A stretch of DNA of 64,000 nt from Carideicomes alvinocaridis (GTDB lineage: Bacteria; Pseudomonadota; Alphaproteobacteria; Rhodobacterales; Rhodobacteraceae), in NCBI GenBank assembly GCA_005473895.2, contig SRJI02000011.1, positions 20,249 through 84,248 on the forward strand, written 5' to 3'. Within the stretch, counting starts at the first letter, position 1. Each line of letters opens with the position of its first letter. Of the stretch, positions 8,282 through 15,286 are shown in pieces. The notes beneath the pieces were generated by a model, which had not been told where the DNA came from, did no database searches, and saw only the letters and a program-made list of their open reading frames with translations. The position numbers and the translations under genes are program-made.

Positions 8282-9889
8282 ATGCTGGACATGCCCACAA
8301 ACCGCCCCGACCTGCCCGCCGAGATCGCCCGCCGGCGGACCTTTGCGATCATCTCGCACCCGGATGCGGGCAAGACCACGCTGACGGAGAAATTCCTGCT
8401 GTTCGGCGGGGCGATCCAGATGGCCGGACAGGTCCGCGCCAAGGGCGAGGCGCGGCGCACCCGGTCGGACTTCATGCAGATGGAGAAGGATCGCGGCATC
8501 TCCGTCTCGGCCTCTGCCATGTCCTTCGATTACAAGAAATTTCGGTTCAACCTCGTGGACACGCCGGGCCACTCGGACTTTTCCGAGGACACCTATCGCA
8601 CGCTCACGGCCGTGGACGCGGCGATCATGGTGATCGACGGCGCCAAGGGGGTGGAAAGCCAGACGCAGAAGCTGTTCGAGGTCTGCCGCCTGCGCGACCT
8701 GCCGATCCTGACCTTCTGCAACAAGATGGACCGCGAAAGCCGCGACACCTTCGAGATCATCGACGAAATCCAGGAAAACCTCGCCATCGACGTGACGCCC
8801 GCCTCTTGGCCCATCGGCGTGGGGCGCGATTTCCTCGGCGCCTACGACATGCTGAACGACCGGCTGGAGCTGATCGACCGCGCCGACCGCAACCGCGTGG
8901 CCGAGTCGATCCAGATCACCGGGCTGGACGATCCGAAACTGGCCGAGCATGTGCCGCCGCAATTGCTGGAACAGCTCCGCGAAGAGGTGGAGATGGCGCG
9001 CGAGCTGCTGCCCAGGCTCGACAAGCAGGCGGTGCTGGAGGGGCACATGACGCCCATCTGGTTCGGCAGCGCGATCAACTCCTTCGGGGTGAAGGAGCTG
9101 ATGGACGGCATCGGCGCCTATGCGCCCGAGCCGCAGGTGCAGCGCGCCGAGCCGCGCCAGATCGCGCCGGAAGAGACGAAGGTTTCGGGCTTCGTCTTCA
9201 AGGTGCAGGCCAACATGGACCCCAAGCACCGCGACCGGGTGGCCTTTGTCCGCATGGCGTCGGGCCATTTCAAGCGCGGGATGAAGCTGACCCATGTGCG
9301 CACCAAGAAGCCGATGACCGTCTCGGCGCCGGTGCTCTTCCTCGCCTCCGACCGCGAACTGGCGGAAGAGGCCTGGGCCGGCGACATCATCGGCATCCCG
9401 AACCACGGCCAGCTGCGTATCGGCGACACGCTGACCGAGGGCGAGGCGCTGAAGGTCGCGGGCATCCCCTCCTTCGCGCCGGAGCTGCTCCAAACCTGCC
9501 GCGCGGGCGACCCGATGAAGGCCAAGCACCTGGAAAAGGCGCTGATGCAATTCGCGGAGGAGGGCGCGGCCAAGGTCTTCAAACCCGCCTTCGGCTCGGG
9601 CTTCATCGTGGGCGTGGTGGGCGCGCTGCAATTCGAGGTCCTCGCCTCGCGGATCGAGCTGGAATACGGCCTGCCCGTGCGCTTCGAGGCGTCGCAATTC
9701 ACCTCCGCCCGCTGGGTCAACGGCCCCAAGGCGGCGGTGGAGAAATTCGTGGCCGCCAACAAGCAGCATATCAGCCACGACCACGACGGCGACACGGTCT
9801 ACCTCACGCGCCTGCAATGGGACATCGACCGGGTGGAGCGCGACTATCCCGACATCACGCTGTCGGCGACGAAGGAAATGATGGCGTGA
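8282..9889 (+). CDS. prfC: Peptide chain release factor 3
   Basis: RF3 of 535 residues, the normal length. It is a translational GTPase that removes RF1/RF2 from the ribosome after peptide release. G1 is SHPDAGKTT (residues 25-33), G3 is DTPGHSDF and G4 is NKMD, with the switch region MEKDRGISVSASAMSF characteristic of RF3. Domain II and the RF3-type C-terminal domain (QFTSARWV, QHISHDHDGDTVYL) follow. I reject the 58-residue upstream extension because homologues start close to this ATG. No Shine-Dalgarno is visible and the -10 box is seven bases away, suggesting leaderless translation. The stop overlaps the next start (GTGA). Confidence 0.97.
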   Translation: MLDMPTNRPDLPAEIARRRTFAIISHPDAGKTTLTEKFLLFGGAIQMAGQVRAKGEARRTRSDFMQMEKDRGISVSASAMSFDYKKFRFNLVDTPGHSDFSEDTYRTLTAVDAAIMVIDGAKGVESQTQKLFEVCRLRDLPILTFCNKMDRESRDTFEIIDEIQENLAIDVTPASWPIGVGRDFLGAYDMLNDRLELIDRADRNRVAESIQITGLDDPKLAEHVPPQLLEQLREEVEMARELLPRLDKQAVLEGHMTPIWFGSAINSFGVKELMDGIGAYAPEPQVQRAEPRQIAPEETKVSGFVFKVQANMDPKHRDRVAFVRMASGHFKRGMKLTHVRTKKPMTVSAPVLFLASDRELAEEAWAGDIIGIPNHGQLRIGDTLTEGEALKVAGIPSFAPELLQTCRAGDPMKAKHLEKALMQFAEEGAAKVFKPAFGSGFIVGVVGALQFEVLASRIELEYGLPVRFEASQFTSARWVNGPKAAVEKFVAANKQHISHDHDGDTVYLTRLQWDIDRVERDYPDITLSATKEMMA

Positions 9890-10506
9890 CCCGGCCCAAC
9901 CGCGGGCTGCCCACGCAGGAGATCGTGGCGCATCCCGCGCGGGGCGATTTCATGGGCAACCGCGGGCAGTTGCACGATGATCGGGGCCGGCTGACCGGGC
10001 GGGCCCATACCACGCGCTGCTGGGTCTGCTGCACGCTGTCCTTCAGGGGGCGCGAGCGGCAGGTCATGGCGCCAGGCCAATACACCGAGCTGTTCTTCCT
10101 CGACGAGGCCGTGGCATTGGCCGCAGGCCACCGGCCTTGCGCCGAGTGCCGCCGTGCGGATTACAACCGCTGGCGCGAGGCCTGGGGCGCGGCCTTTGGC
10201 GAGGTGGTGCCCGCGGCCGAGATGGACCGCGTGATGCATGCCGCCCGCATCGTCCCGCGCCGCGGCCAGTTGCGCCATGAGGCGCCGGCCGCAACCCTGC
10301 CCGACGGCGCCTTCGTGCTGCTGGACGAGGTGCCGCACCTGGTCCTCGGGGATCGCACCCTGCCCTATGCCCCGGACGGCTATACAACGCCGGTTCCGCG
10401 GCCAGCCGGCGCGGTCACCGTCCTGACCCCCGCGCCGACCCTGCGCGTCCTCGCCGCCGGGTTCCGCCCCGCGTTGCACCGCAGCGCCAGCGCCTTCGCG
10501 TCGTGA
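9886..10506 (+). CDS. Conserved hypothetical protein with Ada-like cysteine motif
   Basis: A 206-residue protein starting at GTG, overlapping the prfC stop by four bases and preceded by GAAGGA, so it is translationally coupled to prfC. The recognisable part is a pair of cysteine clusters, RCWVCC (residues ~45-50) and HRPCAECRR (~80-88), connected by YTELFFLDEAVALAAG. The second half resembles the zinc-binding N-terminal domain of Ada (FxxxxEAxAAGxRPCxxC), although the first cluster is spaced differently. The C-terminal part (AFVLLDEVPHLVLGD, YTTPVPRP) is not recognised. I recall similar proteins in alphaproteobacteria, annotated hypothetical. A metal-binding or nucleic-acid role is inference only. 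Confidence 0.75.
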   Translation: MTRPNRGLPTQEIVAHPARGDFMGNRGQLHDDRGRLTGRAHTTRCWVCCTLSFRGRERQVMAPGQYTELFFLDEAVALAAGHRPCAECRRADYNRWREAWGAAFGEVVPAAEMDRVMHAARIVPRRGQLRHEAPAATLPDGAFVLLDEVPHLVLGDRTLPYAPDGYTTPVPRPAGAVTVLTPAPTLRVLAAGFRPALHRSASAFAS

Positions 10507-10552
10507 TCCGCCCCGCTTGCGCGGCCTGCCCCGGCGCGGGCATGGTGGCGTC

Positions 10553-12382
10553 ATGAGCGACAGCCCCCCTCCGCGCCGGCCGACCTATGACGGCGGCATC
10601 CCCGCCCTGCTGGAGCAGATGGAGGCGCGGCGCGATCCGCTGGTCTATGGCCCGGGCGAGGCGCTGCCGCCGCTCGACGTCGATCTCGGGCCCCTCAAGG
10701 AAGACCGCGTGCTGCGCCCCGCCGAGGATCCGGATTTCGAGGCCCCCGCCACCACCTATGCCCGCAAGCGCAAGGCGCTCCGGCGCGAATTCCAGGACGC
10801 GCCGGAGATCTGCTACCTGAACGGCATGCTGATCGCCAACCTGCGCCGCCGCGAGGCGCCCGCCCATTGCGCGCCGCTCTTCCGCCGGCTGTGGTCCGAG
10901 GAGGCGCGGTTCCTGATCGACCACCTCGATCCGCGCTGGCTGGTCTCCTCGATCACCACCTTCGGCGATCACGGCGGGACAGAGGTGCAGCGGCGCGTGG
11001 GCTCGTCGCTGTCGGTGCTTTTCAACACGATGAAGCTCTATGAGAGCGAGAGGCTCTATTCCGGGCGCGGGGCCGACACGCCCTTCACCCTGCGCGGCCG
11101 GGCGCAATCGCCCCTCCCGCTGGAGATGGACCGCTTTGCGCTGGAGAACGGCGGGCTCGACGTCAACATGCTGGGCCGGCTCTGGCTGGAGGCCGCGGAG
11201 GACGCGGTGATCCGCCCCCTCGCCCACCACCTGCTGACCGAGCTGATCCACGACCCCTACAACGTCTTCCGCCGCCTGCGCCGGATGCGCGTCCGCAAGG
11301 AGCGGCAGCAGGCGAAACGCGAGGCCGCGCGGGACGTTGCCACTTCGCAGCCAGCCTCGATGAGTGACCGAACGCCCGAAGAACAGACCGGCCCGCGGCA
11401 GGTCACGCCGGCCGCCTCGGCCCTGCCCCGCTGGGGGATCGTCACCATGACCAACGCGGCGCCCGAGGCGATCCTCGGTTTCGTCGCCCATCACCTGGAA
11501 CTCGGGGCCGCCCACGTCGCCCTCTACCTCGACGGCAGCGATCCCGGCGGGCTGGAGCCGCTGGCGGCGCAACCCGCCGTCTCCGTCACGCTCTGCGACG
11601 ACGCATGGTGGCAGGCCCAGCCCCGCCCCCGGATGGACGAACACCAGCTGCGGCAGGGCCATTGCGCCACGCTCGCCTACGACGCCGCCCCCGCCCGCGG
11701 GCTGGACTGGATCGCCCATATCGACACGGACGAATTCCTCCTGCCCGAGCCGCCCGGCCGTGACGATCCCGTCGCCAAGGCACTGGCCACGATCGCCCCC
11801 GACCGCCTCTGCGCCCGCGCCGTCCCGGTGGAGGGGCTGGCCCCCCTCCACGGCACGCCCCCGCGCTATTTCAAGCGCCTGCCCGACAGCGTGGGCCAGC
11901 CCAAATCGGTGATGGAGGACATCGCGCCCGATTTCGGCCAGCACCTGCGCAAGGGGTTCCTCAGCCATACCAGCGGCAAGGTCTTCGCCCGCACCGGTTT
12001 GGGCCGCGTCCGGCTGGGCATCCACGCGCTCAAGATCGCAGGCAAGGAAAAGGATCACGGCGCGCCGCTGGAGGGCGTGCTGCTGGGCCATTGCCACAGC
12101 CCCGGCTGGGACCATTTCCGCGAGACACTGGAGTTCCGCCTCGCCCACGGCTCCTACCGCAAACGCGACGCCTCGGGGATGAAGCTGCACGACATCCTCG
12201 CCTTCCTGCGCGAGGACGCGGGCGAGGAGGGCCTGCGCCGCCTCTATGCCGAACTTTGCGAGGCCCGGCCCGAGGTGCTGGAGCGGTTCCGCGCCCATGG
12301 CCTGCTGCTCGACCACCCGATCGACCCGCAGGCCGCCGCCACCCGGGTCTTCGGCGCGGCCCTGCGGAAAGCCGGGGAATGA
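10553..12382 (+). CDS. Family 2 glycosyltransferase with a large unknown N-terminal domain
   Basis: A 609-residue protein in two parts. The C-terminal ~315 residues are a Glyco_tranf_2_4-type transferase beginning WGIVTMTNAAPE near residue 295, with the helix FVAHHLELGAAHVALYLD and the metal/sugar-nucleotide motif DTDEF at Asp391. The N-terminal ~255 residues (YLNGMLIANLRRR, WLVSSITTFGDHG) are not a family I can name; a linker rich in basic and polar residues joins the two. No membrane helix is evident. I start at the ATG followed by SDSPPPRR; an upstream TTG in frame is less likely. The next gene overlaps by four bases and is a paralogue of the C-terminal half. Likely role is cell-surface polysaccharide or glycolipid synthesis, acceptor unknown. 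Confidence 0.82.
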   Translation: MSDSPPPRRPTYDGGIPALLEQMEARRDPLVYGPGEALPPLDVDLGPLKEDRVLRPAEDPDFEAPATTYARKRKALRREFQDAPEICYLNGMLIANLRRREAPAHCAPLFRRLWSEEARFLIDHLDPRWLVSSITTFGDHGGTEVQRRVGSSLSVLFNTMKLYESERLYSGRGADTPFTLRGRAQSPLPLEMDRFALENGGLDVNMLGRLWLEAAEDAVIRPLAHHLLTELIHDPYNVFRRLRRMRVRKERQQAKREAARDVATSQPASMSDRTPEEQTGPRQVTPAASALPRWGIVTMTNAAPEAILGFVAHHLELGAAHVALYLDGSDPGGLEPLAAQPAVSVTLCDDAWWQAQPRPRMDEHQLRQGHCATLAYDAAPARGLDWIAHIDTDEFLLPEPPGRDDPVAKALATIAPDRLCARAVPVEGLAPLHGTPPRYFKRLPDSVGQPKSVMEDIAPDFGQHLRKGFLSHTSGKVFARTGLGRVRLGIHALKIAGKEKDHGAPLEGVLLGHCHSPGWDHFRETLEFRLAHGSYRKRDASGMKLHDILAFLREDAGEEGLRRLYAELCEARPEVLERFRAHGLLLDHPIDPQAAATRVFGAALRKAGE

Positions 12383-13329
12383 GCGCCAGCTGGGGTCTCA
12401 TCGCGACGGTCAAGGCACCGACGGAGCAACTTCTGGACTTCTGCGCCCATCACCTCGAGCTGGGGGCGCAGCGGCTCTACATCTATCTCGACGATTGCAA
12501 CGAGCAGAGCTTTGCCCGTCTCCGCGCCCATCCGAAGATCAAGCCGGTCATGACCGACGCCGCATGGTGGGAAAAGCGTCGCGGGCGGCCGGACAAGCAC
12601 CAGTCGCGCCAGTTCCTGAACGCCCGCCACGCCTGCAACCGCCGGGCCGAGGTGCAGTGGCTCGCCCATATCGACGTGGACGAGTTCCTGATGCCGGAGG
12701 CGGGTACGGTGGGCGAGATCCTCGAGCGCCTGCCCCTCACCTGCCTCTGCGCCCGGATGCGCCCGGCCGAGGCGCTGGCCGAGGATCCGGACCACCCCAC
12801 CGCGCCCGAGACCTGCTTCAAGGCCATGCACGTCCCCGCGGCGGAGCGCCAGCAGGCGGCCGAGCGCGCCTTCCCGGAATTCGGGCGATACCTGAGCGGC
12901 GGCTTCCTGAGCCACGTGGCGGGCAAGCTCTTCTTCCGGGCCGGGATCGGGATGAAGGTCAAGATCCACAACGTCTACATGGACGACGAGGAGAACCCGG
13001 GCGAGCAGGAGCTGCCCGAGGTGGCGCTGCTGCACATGCATGCCGAAAGCTGGGAAGACTGGCGCGCCCGCTTCGACTATCGCATGGCGGCAGGTTCCTA
13101 CCGCGAGGGGCTGAAGGCGCCGGTCAACAGTGGCCGGGGCGGGCTGCCGCTCCACGACCTCTTCACCGGCATCCTCGAGGCCGAGGGCGAGGCCGGGCTC
13201 AGGCGATTCTACGAAACGATCTGCCGCGCCACGCCTGCCCTGCAGCAAAGACTCGCCGCCGAGGGGTTGCTCCGCCGCCACCATCTATCGCTCGGGGAAA
13301 AGCGCGCGCGGCACTTTCCCGGGGGATGA
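12379..13329 (+). CDS. Family 2 glycosyltransferase (Glyco_tranf_2_4 type)
   Basis: A 316-residue protein homologous along its whole length to the C-terminal half of the preceding gene. Shared landmarks are WGLIATVKAPTE, FCAHHLELGAQRLYIYLD, the AWWEKRRGRPDKHQ segment and AHIDVDEFLMPE with Asp99 and Asp101 as the DxD metal motif. The start ATG overlaps the previous stop (ATGA). The pair probably arose by duplication and acts in one pathway, perhaps on the same glycan. No signal peptide or transmembrane helix is seen. The next gene is 200 bases away and has its own promoter, so the glycosyltransferase transcript probably ends here. Confidence 0.83.
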   Translation: MSASWGLIATVKAPTEQLLDFCAHHLELGAQRLYIYLDDCNEQSFARLRAHPKIKPVMTDAAWWEKRRGRPDKHQSRQFLNARHACNRRAEVQWLAHIDVDEFLMPEAGTVGEILERLPLTCLCARMRPAEALAEDPDHPTAPETCFKAMHVPAAERQQAAERAFPEFGRYLSGGFLSHVAGKLFFRAGIGMKVKIHNVYMDDEENPGEQELPEVALLHMHAESWEDWRARFDYRMAAGSYREGLKAPVNSGRGGLPLHDLFTGILEAEGEAGLRRFYETICRATPALQQRLAAEGLLRRHHLSLGEKRARHFPGG

Positions 13330-13402
13330 GCCCCGATCGTCCCCCGAACTGCGACAATCAGGCCGCAAAACGCGGGAATGACCTTGCAAAAAAGGCATCA
13401 TG

Positions 13403-13431
13403 TTGACCCCGGCGGCATTTTTCACTAGAGC
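13403..13431 (+). promoter_or_regulatory. Candidate sigma70-type promoter of the DEAD-box helicase gene
   Basis: TTGACC (13403-13408), 17-base spacer, TAGAGC (13426-13431). It would give a leader of about 93 bases before the helicase ATG. Confidence 0.45.
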
Positions 13432-13438
13432 CAGCTAC

Positions 13439-13483
13439 GCAGGTCATCCATGTCAGAGACAGGGCCATCCGGGCCTGACCTGC
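13439..13483 (+). other. Structured 5' leader of the DEAD-box helicase mRNA
   Basis: The predicted leader holds a perfect 8-bp pairing, GCAGGTCA (13439-13446) with TGACCTGC (13476-13483), enclosing a GC-rich segment with a possible inner GGCC/GGCC stem. It begins almost at the predicted transcription start. RNA-helicase mRNAs elsewhere often have structured leaders; a regulatory role here is inferred. Confidence 0.4.
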
Positions 13484-13530
13484 AACAGACGCGACGGGCC
13501 ATGAGTGTTGTCCGTCCATGACGGAAAAAC

Positions 13531-15102
13531 ATGACCAAGTTTAGCGAACTCAACCTGAATCCCAAGGTTCTCAAGGCCATCGAAGAGGCCGGATACGAGA
13601 CCCCCACCCCCATCCAGGCCGGCGCCATCCCGCCCGCGCTCGAAGGGCGCGACGTGCTGGGCATCGCCCAGACCGGCACCGGCAAGACGGCCAGCTTCAC
13701 GCTGCCGATGATCACCATGCTGGCGCGCGGCCGGGCCCGGGCGCGCATGCCCCGCAGCCTCGTGCTCTGCCCGACGCGGGAACTCGCCGCGCAGGTGGCC
13801 GAGAACTTCGACACCTATGCCAAGCACGTGAAGCTGACCAAGGCGCTGCTGATCGGCGGCGTCTCCTTCAAGGAACAGGACCAGCTGATCGACAAGGGCG
13901 TCGACGTGCTGATCGCCACGCCGGGCCGCCTGCTCGACCATTTCGAGCGCGGCAAGCTGCTGCTCACCGGCGTGCAGGTCATGGTGGTGGACGAGGCCGA
14001 CCGGATGCTCGACATGGGCTTCATCCCGGATATCGAGCGGATCTTCTCGCTCACCCCCTTCACCCGGCAGACCCTGTTCTTCTCCGCCACCATGGCGCCC
14101 GAGATCGAGCGGATCACCAACACCTTCCTCTCCGCCCCCGCGCGGATCGAGGTGGCGCGCCAGGCCACGGCCTCCGAGACGATCGAACAGGGCGTGGTGA
14201 TGTTCAAGGGCTCGCGCCGCGACCGCGAGGCCAGCGAAAAGCGCAAGGTCCTGCGCATGATGATCGACGCGGAGGGTGAGAAATGCACCAACGCGATCAT
14301 CTTCTGCAACCGCAAGACCGACGTGGACATCGTCGCCAAGAGCCTCAAGAAATACGGCTATGACGCGGCGCCGATCCACGGCGACCTCGACCAGTCGCAG
14401 CGCACCCGCACGCTCGAAGGCTTCCGCGCGGGAGACCTGCGCTTCCTCGTGGCCTCCGACGTGGCCGCGCGCGGGCTCGACGTGCCCTCGGTGAGCCACG
14501 TGTTCAACTTCGACGTGCCCTCCCATGCGGAGGATTACGTGCACCGCATCGGCCGCACCGGCCGCGCCGGGCGCGAGGGCAAGGCGATCACGATCTCCGG
14601 CCCGAAGGACGAAAAGAACCTCGCCGATATCGAGCGCCTGCTCCAGAAGGAGATCCCGCGCCTCGAGAACCCGCTGAAAGGCAGCGCCCCCGAGGCGGAG
14701 GCCGAGCGCCCCGCCGCCGAGGACGAGGCGAAGCCCAAGCGCAGCCGCCGCTCGCGCGGGGGCAAGAAGGACGCGCCCGAGAGCCAGGGTGCCGCCGAAC
14801 AGCCCGCCCCGCAGGACAAGGGCGACAAGGCCCCCGCCAGGGAGAGCGCCGCCAAGGAAAGCGCAGCCAAGGAAGAGGCGAAAGCCCCCGCCAAGGACGC
14901 ACCGAAGGACAAGGTCCAGGCGCCCTCCGAGGAAAGCGGCGCGGATGACAGAAGCGGCAAGCGGTCGGGCGGCAAGTCGTCCCGCGGCGGCAAAGGCGAG
15001 GGCAAATCCGGCGGCAAGTCCGGCCCCAAGGGCCCCGTCGGCATGGGCGACCACATGCCCAGCTTCATCGCGATGAGCTTCGACGAGCGCAAGACCGGCT
15101 GA
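13531..15102 (+). CDS. DEAD-box ATP-dependent RNA helicase (RhlE-like)
   Basis: A 523-residue RNA helicase. All core motifs are present: Q motif with TPTPIQ, Walker A AQTGTGKT, PTRELA, TPGRLLDH, DEAD at residues 154-157 (VDEADRMLDMG), SAT, and HRIGRTGRAGREG. The core ends near residue 375. The last ~145 residues are low-complexity, rich in Lys, Ala, Glu, Ser and Gly (repeats such as ESAAKESAAKEEAK and GGKSGGKSG), typical of an RNA-binding tail in RhlE/DeaD-like proteins. The likely roles are ribosome assembly and RNA turnover; an RNase J gene lies convergently downstream, which is suggestive only. Start choice follows the helicase consensus MTKFSELNLN. Confidence 0.93.
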   Translation: MTKFSELNLNPKVLKAIEEAGYETPTPIQAGAIPPALEGRDVLGIAQTGTGKTASFTLPMITMLARGRARARMPRSLVLCPTRELAAQVAENFDTYAKHVKLTKALLIGGVSFKEQDQLIDKGVDVLIATPGRLLDHFERGKLLLTGVQVMVVDEADRMLDMGFIPDIERIFSLTPFTRQTLFFSATMAPEIERITNTFLSAPARIEVARQATASETIEQGVVMFKGSRRDREASEKRKVLRMMIDAEGEKCTNAIIFCNRKTDVDIVAKSLKKYGYDAAPIHGDLDQSQRTRTLEGFRAGDLRFLVASDVAARGLDVPSVSHVFNFDVPSHAEDYVHRIGRTGRAGREGKAITISGPKDEKNLADIERLLQKEIPRLENPLKGSAPEAEAERPAAEDEAKPKRSRRSRGGKKDAPESQGAAEQPAPQDKGDKAPARESAAKESAAKEEAKAPAKDAPKDKVQAPSEESGADDRSGKRSGGKSSRGGKGEGKSGGKSGPKGPVGMGDHMPSFIAMSFDERKTG

Positions 15103-15122
15103 CCCGGCGGGGGGTGCTCTCG

Positions 15123-15167
15123 GGCTCCCCCTTCATCTTGCCCGAAAAACTCCCGCCGGAGGCTCCC
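15123..15167 (-). repeat. Dispersed GCAAGATGAAG-type element (copy 1)
   Basis: On the minus strand: GGGAGCC, a small hairpin CTCC-ggcg-GGAG, TTTTT, CGGGCAAGATGAAG and GGGGAGCC. Nearly identical over its length to the copy at 49010. It follows the helicase stop codon and precedes a double hairpin. Confidence 0.7.
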
Positions 15168-15225
15168 TGCCCCGCCACCGGCGCGATGAGAAAGGGCCGG
15201 CGCACCACCGGCACCGGCCCTCCCC

Positions 15226-15275
15226 AAATCTTTTGAACCAAAAGATTTCCGAAAAGTCTTGCTTCAAGACTTTTC
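15226..15275. terminator. Paired AT-rich hairpins, probable bidirectional terminator (copy B)
   Basis: First stem AAATCTTTTG/CAAAAGATTT (15226-15235, 15239-15248), loop AAC. Second stem GAAAAGTCTTG/CAAGACTTTTC (15251-15261, 15265-15275), loop CTT. Both are perfect. It separates the converging helicase and rnj genes; the end of the long nuo-rnj transcript probably lies here. Confidence 0.75.
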
Positions 15276-15286
15276 CCGCGCCCGGC

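Noticed and set aside
8014..10506. An 830-codon frame that would fuse upstream sequence to the Cys-motif protein
   Set aside because: The first ~620 codons are a frame shadow of prfC; the real gene starts at GTG 9886, with a coupling overlap and an upstream GAAGGA.
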